DNA of 64,000 bases. Origin: Calothrix sp. PCC 7507. Lineage in GTDB: Bacteria > Cyanobacteriota > Cyanobacteriia > Cyanobacteriales > Nostocaceae. Each line of letters starts with the position of its first letter. Position 1 is the first letter of the stretch. Where the stretch lies: contig NC_019682.1 in the NCBI RefSeq assembly GCF_000316575.1, positions 1,550,001 through 1,614,000 on the forward strand, given 5' to 3'. Shown one piece after another: positions 34,256-43,828 of the stretch. A program made the translations under genes and the position numbers. The notes below the pieces were generated by a model. That model did no database searches. It was not told where the DNA came from and was given only the letters and a program-made list of their open reading frames with translations.

Positions 34256-34829
34256 TTTTGCTTCCTTCTTGTTCAAGCGCAAGGTTCCACCCAGTCATCG
34301 ACTCAGGATGTCTCCCAGTTCTGAGTCAATGTCAGAGTTAGAGGATTGTTATTCTGGAGTTAGAGAGGATTTGCATCATCCGATCCAGCAAATACCACTG
34401 CCGATGCAGATCCCAGCCATTTCTATTTACTCCCAAAATCATTTAACTATTAATCTTTTCATAACTATCAAGCTATTAATATTTCTTTAGATTTAGAACA
34501 TACGCAGGTGTCATATAGCAATCGGATTTTATTTTTGAAAAAATCTCAGTATTTGTAGTGGCGTGACAAGGCCAAAATATTGCATTATAAATCTGGGAAA
34601 TATTGAAATTTTATACCAATTTAAAAACTCTTGGCGACACATGGATTGTCGTCAAGGGCGGGGAAACACCTCCTCTACCGTCACATTGTTGTGGCAAATG
34701 GATATTAGAAATAAACAGAAAATATTGATTTATATCAATTACATCAAAAATCTATTGCATCATTTTAGTCGTATTATCCCAGTAGGGTGCGTTAGGATGA
34801 AGTCCGTAACGCACCGTCTAAATACCGCT
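34256..34829. other. Intergenic region with dispersed repeats
   Basis: Upstream of the heme oxygenase gene. At 34510-34600 lies a dispersed repeat (GTAGTGGCGTGACAAGGC) also present at 37318-37398. At 34621-34690 there is a repeat shared with 50965-51045 (TTGGCGACACAT). At 34787-34815 a small hairpin repeat contains GTGCGTTAGG and its complement. A 124-codon plus-strand frame runs through these repeats and was not called. Confidence 0.5.
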
Positions 34830-35723
34830 TTACTTATTCTCAGAGAATGGCGTGTTTTTTTCTGCAGCAAACTGCTGTTCTATTTGCAGATATTGAGGAA
34901 CACCGATGAGTTCTTGAAAATCTTGGAAGTTAACTAAATCTGGGAAATTTGCAGTGGTTCCCTGTGCTTTTAAATGACGGAAACAAGCAGTCATGACTTG
35001 GGTGACAGCCAGCAGAGAAGTCAGAGGGAAAAAGACTATTTTGAAACCTAAGTGCTGTAACTCAGCAGTAGAAAGCTGCGGGGTTTTACCACCTTCAACG
35101 ATGTTAGCTACTAGTGGTGTATCTGGGAAAGCAGTTGCGATCGCCTTTAATTCCTCAACAGACTGGGGAGCTTCTACAAAAAGTATATCAGCACCAGCAG
35201 CGATGTAAGCTCGACCACGGGCGATCGCTTCTTCTAAACCCAAGGAAGCACGGGCATCAGTGCGGGCGATAATTACCAAATTACTATCACCACGAGCTGC
35301 TACTGCGGCGCGAATTTTCCCAGCATGTTCTGCCAACGGAATAACTCGTTTACCTTCAAAGTGACCGCACTTTTTTGGCCATTCCTGATCTTCCAGCAGT
35401 ACCCCAGCCAAACCCAACTGCACAGCATCTTTGACAGTGCGGATCACATTGAGAACGTTACCATAGCCAGTATCCAGATCAGCAATCAGGGGAATATTAA
35501 TTGACTGAGCAATGCGCCCCGCACTGTAGAGCATTTCTGTAGCAGTGACTAAACCATAATCTGGTACACCTAAAGTCGAAGCCGCAATCCCAAAACCACT
35601 GGTAGCTGCCACTTCAAAACCAGACTGTTCCGCCAACTTAGCGCCCAAACAGTCGTAGACACCAGGAATCACAATTATTTCCGGACTTGTTAGTAACTGT
35701 CGCAGTTTTTCTCCAGCAGACAT
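34830..35723 (-). CDS. Isocitrate lyase / PEP mutase family enzyme
   Basis: 297 aa, a TIM-barrel enzyme. DLDTGYGN binds Mg, and EDQEWPKKCGH carries the catalytic Cys (about residue 120) and the K-K-C-G-H loop. Other family signs are AEHAGKIRAAV and IARTDARASLGLEEAI. The group covers 2-methylisocitrate lyases, oxaloacetate hydrolases and PEP mutases, so the substrate cannot be fixed. No methylcitrate-cycle gene is adjacent. It ends just upstream of the heme oxygenase promoter region and follows the polysaccharide cluster. Confidence 0.85.
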   Translation of the reverse strand: MSAGEKLRQLLTSPEIIVIPGVYDCLGAKLAEQSGFEVAATSGFGIAASTLGVPDYGLVTATEMLYSAGRIAQSINIPLIADLDTGYGNVLNVIRTVKDAVQLGLAGVLLEDQEWPKKCGHFEGKRVIPLAEHAGKIRAAVAARGDSNLVIIARTDARASLGLEEAIARGRAYIAAGADILFVEAPQSVEELKAIATAFPDTPLVANIVEGGKTPQLSTAELQHLGFKIVFFPLTSLLAVTQVMTACFRHLKAQGTTANFPDLVNFQDFQELIGVPQYLQIEQQFAAEKNTPFSENK

Positions 35724-35818
35724 AAAGCAATATGCAAACGCAGAATACGCCTATCTGAGGATACAGCCAAAAGGGGGCAGGGAGATGAGGGAGAATGACC
35801 CTTGACTCTTGACAAATT

Positions 35819-37255
35819 TTACTTTGTATTAATTCCTTGGTGTTGATAATACTTATGTGCTGCCATAGTCATAGCCAAAAATCCCCAAAGAATCATTCCT
35901 GCAACACTCAGCATTCCGCTACTAATAATTAACTGGGCACAGGAAGTTATCCCAATGGCGCGAGCAGCGCTGACAAAACTATCAAAACGAGCTTCGGTAT
36001 ACTTGCTGACATTAACTAATATCAAAATTAACCCACCAACATAAGGGATAGCGCCCACCCAGCCCAAGGTAAAAAACATATCTAAAATACCGCTGTCAAT
36101 GACAAAGACTTCTATTTGACCAGTTTTTTCATTGACTTTCCAGATATTTCCTAACCCGTTACCCATAACATTAGACAGGGCTAAACTGAGGTTTCTGTCA
36201 TAGCTTCCCGACCTATCTTTGAAACTGGTATCATCTTCGAGATTGGCAAAAGATTCAAAGCGATCGCTCACAATTTTAGAAACTGGCTCGATAGTCGCCA
36301 ATGGCACAATACACGTCGCCATCACTAAAATTATGGTAATTAAGCGCATTTGAATTTTGGGCTTAACTGAACCCATAATCATCACTATCCCAAATAACCA
36401 GCCGCCCCAGTTAGTACGTACTTGCGCTAGCAAAAACGATAAATAACCGACAACCGATGCCGGAAAAATTAAAGGGCCAGAACTAGTGAATAATAAAAGT
36501 AGACCAGTCTGCATAACTGCCCCAAACGGTCCGACAGAATGCATTGTACTCCACACGCGCATTCCAAAAGGTTCCGGAGTTCCAGAACTAGTAAACATTT
36601 TTGATTCTAGAAGCCAATATCTATCCCACTCAGGAGCTACTACAAATTGAAATATGCCATAAGCTCCTGTAATTAACACACACCAAAGGAATGTCTGCTG
36701 AATATTCTGACGATAGCTGGGATAATCTCGCCAATTTGTATATAAGTGAAAAGCAAAAATAATCGGACTGAGCCAATCCAAAAAGCCCCGTGCTACGGGG
36801 ATAGGTGCGTTGTAAACTAAACCAATTAAAAAGCCGTAGAATACGCCAAAAAAAGCTAAAACAAACGGCAATCCCCCTTGGCGCAAGGCATTAGGAAAGT
36901 GTCGCCAAAAAGTCCCTATGGTGACAAAAACTACTAAATAAGGCGCTATAAGTATTTGACGGGTAGCATCCCAGCCTACCTGATAGTCAATCAAACGACC
37001 AAGTAAAGGGGTGAGAAACCAGATCCACCAAGTAAAGCCGATGTAGAGAATGGGATGACGCAAGTAGAGAAATAAGCCTACCAACAGTGCTGTCACCGGA
37101 AAAACTGAGCGCAACATAGCAGCAGCGCCAGCAAAATAGCACCCTACGGTCAGCAAGATGAAGCCTATAATGACACTCCAAGCCTGTGCTGATCGTTCTT
37201 GGGGAGAAAAGTTTTCTTGTAAGAAACTATTAAAAAGTATCTGTTTAGAAGTCAC
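35819..37255 (-). CDS. O-antigen ligase/Wzy-like polysaccharide membrane protein
   Basis: 478 aa with about ten or more hydrophobic segments, from SVIIGFILLTVGCYFAGAAA to LIISSGMLSVAGMILWGFLA. A large loop in the C-terminal half (DRFESFANLEDDTSFKDRSG and SYDRN) resembles the ligase/polymerase loop of Wzy-like proteins. The start is a GTG at 37253-37255. It is the last gene of the polysaccharide cluster and would polymerise or transfer the glycan outside the membrane. Exact role is inferred from topology and position. Confidence 0.75.
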   Translation of the reverse strand: MTSKQILFNSFLQENFSPQERSAQAWSVIIGFILLTVGCYFAGAAAMLRSVFPVTALLVGLFLYLRHPILYIGFTWWIWFLTPLLGRLIDYQVGWDATRQILIAPYLVVFVTIGTFWRHFPNALRQGGLPFVLAFFGVFYGFLIGLVYNAPIPVARGFLDWLSPIIFAFHLYTNWRDYPSYRQNIQQTFLWCVLITGAYGIFQFVVAPEWDRYWLLESKMFTSSGTPEPFGMRVWSTMHSVGPFGAVMQTGLLLLFTSSGPLIFPASVVGYLSFLLAQVRTNWGGWLFGIVMIMGSVKPKIQMRLITIILVMATCIVPLATIEPVSKIVSDRFESFANLEDDTSFKDRSGSYDRNLSLALSNVMGNGLGNIWKVNEKTGQIEVFVIDSGILDMFFTLGWVGAIPYVGGLILILVNVSKYTEARFDSFVSAARAIGITSCAQLIISSGMLSVAGMILWGFLAMTMAAHKYYQHQGINTK

Positions 37256-37512
37256 TTTGTTCAGTTATCAGTTACTTGTACTGAGCGGAGTCGAAGTATC
37301 AGTGAACAGTTATCAGATGTACGGGAATCGGGTTTGATTTTTGAACAAAATTAGGTATTAGTAGTAGCGTGACAAGGCTGAAGTAGTGCATTAGATTTAT
37401 GGTTAAGAAGGTGCTGAAGCGCAACTACGAACCTTTTTTATTGCAACATTATAGTCTTGTCAGTCCACTACATATCTTCAGACTTCATACTTTATACTTC
37501 AGACCTCAGACT

Positions 37513-38436
37513 TCAGAATTGTCGATGTGTCTGCCATCCTTGCCAACGCCCACGCAAGGACACCAGCCATTTTTTACCTGCTAGTTGGCCTTGGCTGGGC
37601 AAAAGTCTGAGCCATTGTACTAAGCCCAAACTATCTCGTGTACCGACTAATATTGCCCAGAATAAAAATATAACTCGACGCAGGGGCGATAGATGGTCTA
37701 GTAAAACTAGAGTTTCATTATGAACTAAATTAATAAAGGCAATTTCATTAAAATTATGACGCTGATCTTCATCAAAGCGTTGTGCTGGATAGTGGTCTAC
37801 TGCAACTTGAGGATCGTAAATTATCTTCCAACCAGCGCGTTTTAAGGCTAGGGTGAATGCCATTTCAAAGTGTACTTGTGCGCCTGTACCTCGCATTCGT
37901 TGATCAAAACGCGATCGCCCAATTGCTGCTTGTCGAAAACTCATATTCACACCTTTGAGAACATCGACTTCACGAGGTTCTCCCACTCCTAGGTGATGGT
38001 TGCCAATCACTCGCCCAAACCACTGCAATTTACCCACTATTGGACGGGAATCATCTTCTAGTTTGTTGCCTTGGTGTACCCAATCACGTCCACCAACAGC
38101 ACCAATGCAACTATCGGAGAGGAAATAAGCGGTGAGCCTTTCTAGCCAATCAGGGTGGGGTGCAGCATCATCATCAGTAATGGAAACAATATCTCCCTCT
38201 ACTGCTGCTAGTCCGGCGTTGAGGGCTGCTACTACCCCTGGTAGTGTGACTTTGACAGTATGTATTGGCAGGTTGTGCGGGTGGAATTGGCTGAGAAATT
38301 GCCAAGTTGCTGCATCTGTATCTCGGACAACTACTATAACTTGATCAACTGGTTTAGTCTGCACTTGCAGCGCTAAAAGGCAGCGAGAGAGATCCTGAGG
38401 ACGGCGATAGGTGGGGATGAGAACGGTGTTCTTCAT
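37513..38436 (-). CDS. Family 2 glycosyltransferase
   Basis: 307 aa, GT-A fold. VLIPTYRRPQDLSRCLLAL opens the nucleotide-sugar domain, SITDDDAAPHPDWLE holds the metal-binding D-D-D, and GVNMSFRQAA and FEMAFTLALKRAGW are acceptor-side motifs. A hydrophobic stretch near the C-terminus (VIFLFWAILVGTRDS) suggests membrane contact. Its first 83 bases overlap the 3' end of the upstream GT4 gene in another frame. Part of the polysaccharide island; sugar specificity unknown. Confidence 0.87.
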   Translation of the reverse strand: MKNTVLIPTYRRPQDLSRCLLALQVQTKPVDQVIVVVRDTDAATWQFLSQFHPHNLPIHTVKVTLPGVVAALNAGLAAVEGDIVSITDDDAAPHPDWLERLTAYFLSDSCIGAVGGRDWVHQGNKLEDDSRPIVGKLQWFGRVIGNHHLGVGEPREVDVLKGVNMSFRQAAIGRSRFDQRMRGTGAQVHFEMAFTLALKRAGWKIIYDPQVAVDHYPAQRFDEDQRHNFNEIAFINLVHNETLVLLDHLSPLRRVIFLFWAILVGTRDSLGLVQWLRLLPSQGQLAGKKWLVSLRGRWQGWQTHRQF

Positions 38437-39577
38437 GCTTGTTTAACTCCTCAAATAGATCTAGATAAGTTTGCGCCATAGTATTCCAGCTATATTGTTC
38501 GGCGACGGTGCGGGCTGCTTGACTCATTTGCTGTCTTTGAGCGTGATCTAAGGATTTCAACGCCGCTGCTAAAGCATCAATGTCATCGGTATTGGGCAAA
38601 ACGATTCCACATTCTGGTGTGACTAGTTCTGCACCTCCGGTAGCGGTGGCTGTAATGACGGGTAATCCAGAGGCGAGGGCTTCTAATAATACCAAGGTGC
38701 AGGCTTCGTAACGGGAAGGAAACACAAATAAATCTGCCGCCCGCATGATATCGGCGATATCCCGGCGATATCCGACAAAATGCACGCGATCGCTTAAACC
38801 TAGAGATGCGGCTAACTGGGGAAAGGGGCTACCCTCGGTGTCGCCAACAACCGCTAGATGTAAATCAGGGACTTGCACCAAAGCGTGTAATACGGTATCT
38901 AAGTTCTTCCTGGATGTGCGAATATCTCCGGCAAAAAGTGCCAAAGTTACGTCTTTTGGTAGACCTAATTTTTGGCGATCGCTCACACCAGGGGCAAACT
39001 CTGCCAAATCTACGCCATTGACAATTACTTGAATCTTAGAACGGGGAACACCAATGTTGACTAGTTCTTGGGCGACTTTTTCAGATACAGCGATGACGAC
39101 TTTCGTTTTTTGAAAAGCCTGGATTTCCCAGTAGGCATTCAACGCAGTATAGAGCCACTGATAAAAACCATAAATATCGCGGCGGGTGCGGGAAATGTGT
39201 ACAGGCGTAGACGCAAAGCGGCTTGTCGCTAGACATCGCAACCAAGAACTGTGGACAAAATGCACAGCATTAACATCTGCAGATGTGGTTGTAATTGCTC
39301 CATTAACTTTAAGACAATCAAAATCCGAGCCATGCTTTCGCAACCAATCTGCACTTTTTTTCGCAAATACAAAATTACGAATCAATTCAGCAGGATATTT
39401 TTGCACTGGAATTTCAATCCAGTTAACTGAGCTATGATCTTTTAATTCTGGAGCTACTTCGCTGGCTAATAATGTCAGATGATGACCACGACTAATTGCT
39501 TCTTTTACTACCTCATAGTTTACTCTACCTTGACCATCACCTTTTTTAATTTTATGAGTCACTATACAAAGTTTCAC
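38354..39577 (-). CDS. Family 4 glycosyltransferase
   Basis: 407 aa, GT-B fold. The second domain has NGVDLAEFAPG, LALFAGDIRTSRKNLDTVLH and the E-x7-E motif in FPSRYEACTLVLLEALASGL. The N-terminal domain starts LCIVTHKIKKGDGQGRVNYE. The last 27 residues (EEHRSHPHLSPSSGSLSLPF) are low-complexity and are encoded inside the next gene, so the protein probably gained this tail by loss of an earlier stop. Member of the polysaccharide island. Confidence 0.87.
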   Translation of the reverse strand: MKLCIVTHKIKKGDGQGRVNYEVVKEAISRGHHLTLLASEVAPELKDHSSVNWIEIPVQKYPAELIRNFVFAKKSADWLRKHGSDFDCLKVNGAITTTSADVNAVHFVHSSWLRCLATSRFASTPVHISRTRRDIYGFYQWLYTALNAYWEIQAFQKTKVVIAVSEKVAQELVNIGVPRSKIQVIVNGVDLAEFAPGVSDRQKLGLPKDVTLALFAGDIRTSRKNLDTVLHALVQVPDLHLAVVGDTEGSPFPQLAASLGLSDRVHFVGYRRDIADIMRAADLFVFPSRYEACTLVLLEALASGLPVITATATGGAELVTPECGIVLPNTDDIDALAAALKSLDHAQRQQMSQAARTVAEQYSWNTMAQTYLDLFEELNKHEEHRSHPHLSPSSGSLSLPFSAASAD

Positions 39578-39600
39578 ACATTACCTCTTTAATTCAGTAA

Positions 39601-39655
39601 GTAGGGTGGGCACTGCCCACAGAATCATGATGTTGGTGGGCAGTGCCCACCCTAC
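39601..39655. repeat. GTGGGCANTGCCCAC palindromic repeat pair (1)
   Basis: GTAGGGTGGGCACTGCCCAC and its inverted partner GTGGGCAGTGCCCACCCTAC are separated by 15 bp. Each arm is itself nearly palindromic, so several cruciform or hairpin forms are possible. Located between two glycosyltransferase genes. Confidence 0.8.
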
Positions 39656-39664
39656 AAAGACTAA

Positions 39665-40651
39665 TTATGTTTTTGCTAATCCCAGCAGTTGATTAGCTAA
39701 TGATCGCGGAATAAAACTGAGAACTAACGCTACGATAGTTCGCAAATTAAATTTTTGCTCACTCAGTGCTTGCCAAAGATAAGGACGAGCATCTGCTATT
39801 TTTTCACTCCGCAGTAAGCCAATTCCTAAAGTTGTATTAGCTTCTAACCATTTTTGTTGAAAGTGCTGCTTAAATTCTTGCAGACGAGCATCTTCTAAAA
39901 ATACTTTATAACAAAATAATTCGCTTTTAGCTTTGCGAATTTTTGCCCTCACATCTCGACTGCCACTGAGCATAGTATCAGTTTGCTCATGCATACGATA
40001 TTGCGTTAATCTTTCTGGCTTATAATAAGCTCCATAACCAGATATACAGCAGAGGTAAGTTAAATATAAATCCCACATACCACCAACTTCTGCAGGAATT
40101 ATATCCCAATCCACAACATAATTACGAATCACGCAAGCTGCTGCTGTTGGGATACTTTTATCTACTAAACCAATTTTGTGGAAGGTTTGATAAACTCCTT
40201 TTTTCAATTGATCTCGCTTAAAACCGCGTGTATTTTTTTCAGTCTCAGATTTATTAATTTTGCTCTGTGCATCTATAATATATTGGTCACAAAAGGCGAG
40301 AATTAACTCTGAATTTTCCTCTAGGTGTGGCACAAGCTTTTCTAAAAAATCTGCGTTCCACATATCATCATCGTGGAGACTTGCAACGTATTTGCCCCGC
40401 GCCATTTTGAAGGCATGAATTTGATTAGCAAACATGCCGATGTTTTGCGGTTGTTGCCAAAATTGAATGCGTGAGTCACCAAAAGATTCAACTATTTCTA
40501 GGATATTTTCGGTACTACAATTATCAGAAACAATAATTTCAATATGGCGATAAGTCTGGTTAACAGCACTAGCGATCGCCTGCTTGAGATACTCTGGTCG
40601 ATTGTAAGTAGGAATAATCACACTGACTAAAGGTTCATTTTTATTTGTCAT
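39665..40651 (-). CDS. Family 2 glycosyltransferase
   Basis: 328 aa. VSVIIPTYNRPEYLKQAIAS, IIVSDNCSTEN and SLHDDDMWNADFLEKL give the three main GT2 landmarks, with D-D-D as the metal site. AACVIRNYVVDWDIIP lies in the acceptor region, and the C-terminus is helical with LGIGLLRSEKIADARPYLWQ, resembling a TPR-like tail. No membrane anchor is evident. It lies in line with other glycosyltransferases, with palindromic repeats on both sides. Confidence 0.87.
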   Translation of the reverse strand: MTNKNEPLVSVIIPTYNRPEYLKQAIASAVNQTYRHIEIIVSDNCSTENILEIVESFGDSRIQFWQQPQNIGMFANQIHAFKMARGKYVASLHDDDMWNADFLEKLVPHLEENSELILAFCDQYIIDAQSKINKSETEKNTRGFKRDQLKKGVYQTFHKIGLVDKSIPTAAACVIRNYVVDWDIIPAEVGGMWDLYLTYLCCISGYGAYYKPERLTQYRMHEQTDTMLSGSRDVRAKIRKAKSELFCYKVFLEDARLQEFKQHFQQKWLEANTTLGIGLLRSEKIADARPYLWQALSEQKFNLRTIVALVLSFIPRSLANQLLGLAKT

Positions 40652-40667
40652 TTGTCACTTGTTATTA

Positions 40668-40722
40668 GTAGGTTGGGCAGTGCCCAGCGTATCATGGGTT
40701 TGGTGGGCATTGCCCACCCTAC
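40668..40722. repeat. GTGGGCANTGCCCAC palindromic repeat pair (2)
   Basis: GTAGGTTGGGCAGTGCCCA and GGTGGGCATTGCCCACCCTAC in inverted orientation around a short spacer (GCGTATCATGGGTTT). Same family as 39601-39655, with more changes in the left arm. Confidence 0.75.
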
Positions 40723-40762
40723 TTATATTTCATCAATCAAATAAGAACCTTGTATCAAGGCT

Positions 40763-41767
40763 TTAATTCTTGATTTTCAAGTAAGTTAACAGTGAATTAA
40801 TCTGTCTATAAATTTTAACCATCATGTTAATTATTAACTGGGTAAATTTCGACTGCTGGAAAATTTCAGTATCAGGTATATTGCTCATTCCCTGTGATTT
40901 AGCATATTGACGGCAGGCTTCCCAATCAAATTTCCAAATGTCTTCTACCCAAAAGCGATTGACTCCATACTTATGAAAGTAATTCAGGATTTCAAAATCA
41001 TAAGTGTAATACTTTTGTTTGATAATAGTATGCATATCAATTCCCAGTTCTTCCCAGTCTGTAAACCACTCATGAGGAGCAGTTTCTACTTTACCAATTT
41101 GCAAATAATTTTGTTTTGAAGAATAGCGCGATCGCCTACCAATTGCATTACCAACTCCCAGCACATTTTCGATGACACTATACATGCGAATTTTGGCAGC
41201 ATGTGCATCTAAACGAGTAAAAGCATAGTGTAGAACTTTCACATCATGGATATGCAATCTTGTAGCATATTCAGGTGTGGGAATTCTCACACTATGGATA
41301 GATAGTGGCTGATGTTCAGCGCCATCATCGACATAACCAAGAGGCGTAAGAATACCGCTTCTAATACACTGATGAGTTGTGGTAAATAAATCTGGCTTTT
41401 CAAAGCATATTACTGTCCCTGGTTTTGCTGTGAGCATTGTTTGCCAACTTTGGGTTTTAGTGGCATTAGCAGCTAGTATTTCATCAGCATCTAAAGCTAA
41501 GAGAATTTTATCCTCTAAAATTAACTCTCTAGCTGTTTTTATTAATAATAACTGCCGCTCGGCTTCGTTGAATTTTTCGGACTGATTTTCAATCAGTATT
41601 ACTTTAGGATATTTTTTACAAATGCTTTGACTACCATCAGTGGAATTTTGATCAGCAATAATAATGTAATCAGCAAATTGACTAGTCACAGATAAGAAGC
41701 GATCTAAAATCCACGCCTCATTTTTGACAGGTGTAAGTACTACAATTTTTGGTATTTGGTTATTCAT
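40763..41767 (-). CDS. Family 2-like glycosyltransferase
   Basis: 334 aa. IVVLTPVKNEAWILDRFLSV, IIADQNSTDGSQ and LLALDADEILAAN are GT2 features, with D-A-D-E as the metal site. This type is close to the SunS/TarQ-like and lipopolysaccharide core beta-1,4 groups of minimal GT2 enzymes. The C-terminus has helical regions but no clear membrane segment. It lies just downstream of the hepA-like exporter gene. Confidence 0.82.
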   Translation of the reverse strand: MNNQIPKIVVLTPVKNEAWILDRFLSVTSQFADYIIIADQNSTDGSQSICKKYPKVILIENQSEKFNEAERQLLLIKTARELILEDKILLALDADEILAANATKTQSWQTMLTAKPGTVICFEKPDLFTTTHQCIRSGILTPLGYVDDGAEHQPLSIHSVRIPTPEYATRLHIHDVKVLHYAFTRLDAHAAKIRMYSVIENVLGVGNAIGRRSRYSSKQNYLQIGKVETAPHEWFTDWEELGIDMHTIIKQKYYTYDFEILNYFHKYGVNRFWVEDIWKFDWEACRQYAKSQGMSNIPDTEIFQQSKFTQLIINMMVKIYRQINSLLTYLKIKN

Positions 41768-41825
41768 TGATTATCCTGATTTTTCAAAAAGCGCAAATAA
41801 ATAATTTGTGAAAAATATTAAGTAG

Positions 41826-41881
41826 TGTAAGGTGGATAGTGCCTAGCATATCGAGGTTTTGGTGGGCATTGCCCACCCTAC
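41826..41881. repeat. GTGGGCANTGCCCAC palindromic repeat pair (3)
   Basis: A diverged left arm (GTAAGGTGGATAGTGCCTA) and a conserved right arm (GGTGGGCATTGCCCACCCTA) around a short spacer. Third copy of this family between island genes. Confidence 0.65.
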
Positions 41882-41932
41882 TCTTTCCTATTGCCTATAC
41901 TTCGACTACGCTCAGTACAAGTTCCCCATTCC

Positions 41933-43771
41933 CTATTTTGATTGCCCCAATTCATACTGCATCTGGTAATATTCCCAAAACTTACCGCGTTGCTGCAGCA
42001 ATTCTTGATATTTTCCCTGTTCTACAATTCTTCCCTGTTCTAAAACCACAACTTTATCGGCTTTACTAATAGTAGAAAGACGGTGAGCGATCGCTATTAC
42101 TGTTCTACCTACAGCAATTGTTTCTAAAGACTCTTGAATTAATCGCTCAGTCACAGAATCTAGCGCACTAGTTGCTTCATCCAAAATCAAAATTTCTGGG
42201 TTCCTTACTAATGCACGTGCGAGTGCAATTCGCTGTTGTTGTCCGCCAGATAATTGCACTCCATCAGCGCCCAAAATTGTGTTAAAACCTGCAGGCATTT
42301 TTTCGATAAATTCTAGTGCATTCGCCTGAAAAGCAGCTTCATAAATTTCGGCTTCAGTGGCTTCAGGAGTACCGTAAGCAATATTGTTCCGAATAGAAGT
42401 ATTGAAAATAAATGTTTTCTGACTAACTACAGCCATTTTGCGACGTAGTGAGTCGATTTCAAACTTCCTGACATCAACTCCATCTATGAGAACTTGTCCT
42501 TCTACTGGATCACAAAATCTAGGAATCAAGTCAGCTAATGTAGTTTTACCGCCTCCTGTTGCGCCAACTAAAGCTGTCATTTTTCCCTGCTCAATACTCA
42601 AGGTAATATTATGTAGCACTAGATTATTTGGCTCGTAACCAAAATCCACAGATACTATATCAATTCCTTGCTGCAATCCTGGAAATTGAGCATTGCCATT
42701 TTTAAAGTAATCTTTATCATCAGTTCTTAGCAACTGCTTGATATTTTCTACCGCTCCCGCTTGAGTACTTAAAAAAGCAATAACTCCATTCAAATCTTGA
42801 AGCATCGGCACTAGGCGAAACAGCACAAAGAAGAACGTTAACAATGAGGCAACTTTCATTAAGCCAGTTGTCAACGCTACAATAATCATCGCTACAAGAA
42901 TCACAGTAGATAGACTCTCAGCAATAGGTCTAACTATCAGAGAAATCCAATAAACATGTTTCCATGTATCAAGTACATTCTTGCTAGCTTTGTAATACCG
43001 TCGCCGCTCAAAATCGTGGGTAGAAAACGCATTAACCGTACGGATACCATCAATAAACTCCAGTGACCTAGAGGTAAATTGATCGTTGGCTTTAGTAACT
43101 GCAAAACTCCGCTCACGAATATGTTTATTGAGAGTTGTCAGCCCGACGGCTAATAGACTAAATAACAAGACTGAAACTATCGAAAGCTCCCAGGAGAGCA
43201 AGAATAATGTCAGAGAATAAACGGCGATCGTCAAGGTGCGAGTGATGACAAAAGCCATACCACCAAAAATCTGCCGAATCCTCTCCATTTCAGTAGTCAA
43301 GCTGTTAATCAATTCGCCAGAGCTTTTTTTAGCAAAATATTTGAGACTTTGAGCCTGTAGCTGTTCAAATATTTGTTTACGGAGATTATTGACTAAGTTA
43401 ATTTCACTAAACTGAATACAAACTTGCGCTAAATAGTTAAAAGCTGCACGTATACAAGTTATAATTACTATTAAAGTAGATACTCGATATAACCTTTCAT
43501 TTGCTGAACGATGAATCCCTAAAATAGCCACATCAAACCAGCCAATTCCTGTTTGCACTGGTTCGGCATCAGGAGTAGTTAAGCTTTGGAGAAATGCTAA
43601 CAAAAAGCCTAAGCCAAATCCTTCAAAGGTGACAGCACACAGTGATAAAACTACGGCTAAAATAGCAATCCTAGGAAAATTCTTAAATTCTCTTAATATC
43701 AAGTAGTTATTTTGCCAAAAACTACTGGCTTGGAGAAATCTACGAGTTGATACTGGCAGCTTAAAATACAT
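41933..43771 (-). CDS. hepA: ABC exporter, HepA-like
   Basis: 612 aa half-transporter with an N-terminal membrane domain of six helices (about residues 30-330) and a nucleotide-binding domain: Walker A GATGGGKTTL, signature LSGGQQQRIALARAL, Walker B ILILDEATSALD and the H-loop IAHRLSTI. It is of the MsbA lipid-exporter type. HepA in Anabaena is an exporter of this size needed for the heterocyst envelope polysaccharide layer. The surrounding cluster supports the same role, moving a lipid-linked glycan across the membrane. The assignment to hepA rests on family and cluster context. Confidence 0.85.
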   Translation of the reverse strand: MYFKLPVSTRRFLQASSFWQNNYLILREFKNFPRIAILAVVLSLCAVTFEGFGLGFLLAFLQSLTTPDAEPVQTGIGWFDVAILGIHRSANERLYRVSTLIVIITCIRAAFNYLAQVCIQFSEINLVNNLRKQIFEQLQAQSLKYFAKKSSGELINSLTTEMERIRQIFGGMAFVITRTLTIAVYSLTLFLLSWELSIVSVLLFSLLAVGLTTLNKHIRERSFAVTKANDQFTSRSLEFIDGIRTVNAFSTHDFERRRYYKASKNVLDTWKHVYWISLIVRPIAESLSTVILVAMIIVALTTGLMKVASLLTFFFVLFRLVPMLQDLNGVIAFLSTQAGAVENIKQLLRTDDKDYFKNGNAQFPGLQQGIDIVSVDFGYEPNNLVLHNITLSIEQGKMTALVGATGGGKTTLADLIPRFCDPVEGQVLIDGVDVRKFEIDSLRRKMAVVSQKTFIFNTSIRNNIAYGTPEATEAEIYEAAFQANALEFIEKMPAGFNTILGADGVQLSGGQQQRIALARALVRNPEILILDEATSALDSVTERLIQESLETIAVGRTVIAIAHRLSTISKADKVVVLEQGRIVEQGKYQELLQQRGKFWEYYQMQYELGQSK

Positions 43772-43828
43772 AAAAGTTTTTTCGGGAGAATGTCATACAC
43801 TCAAGTCAAAGTACACTATAAAAGTGTT

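Noticed and set aside
34563-34937. 124-codon plus-strand open frame
   Set aside because: Passes through dispersed repeats and into the 3' end of the isocitrate lyase-family gene on the other strand; composition is not protein-like.
34513-37398. Composite transposon suggested by similar repeats at 34510-34600 and 37318-37398
   Set aside because: The repeats are short, diverged and lack a transposase; intervening genes are a normal enzyme gene and the end of the polysaccharide cluster.
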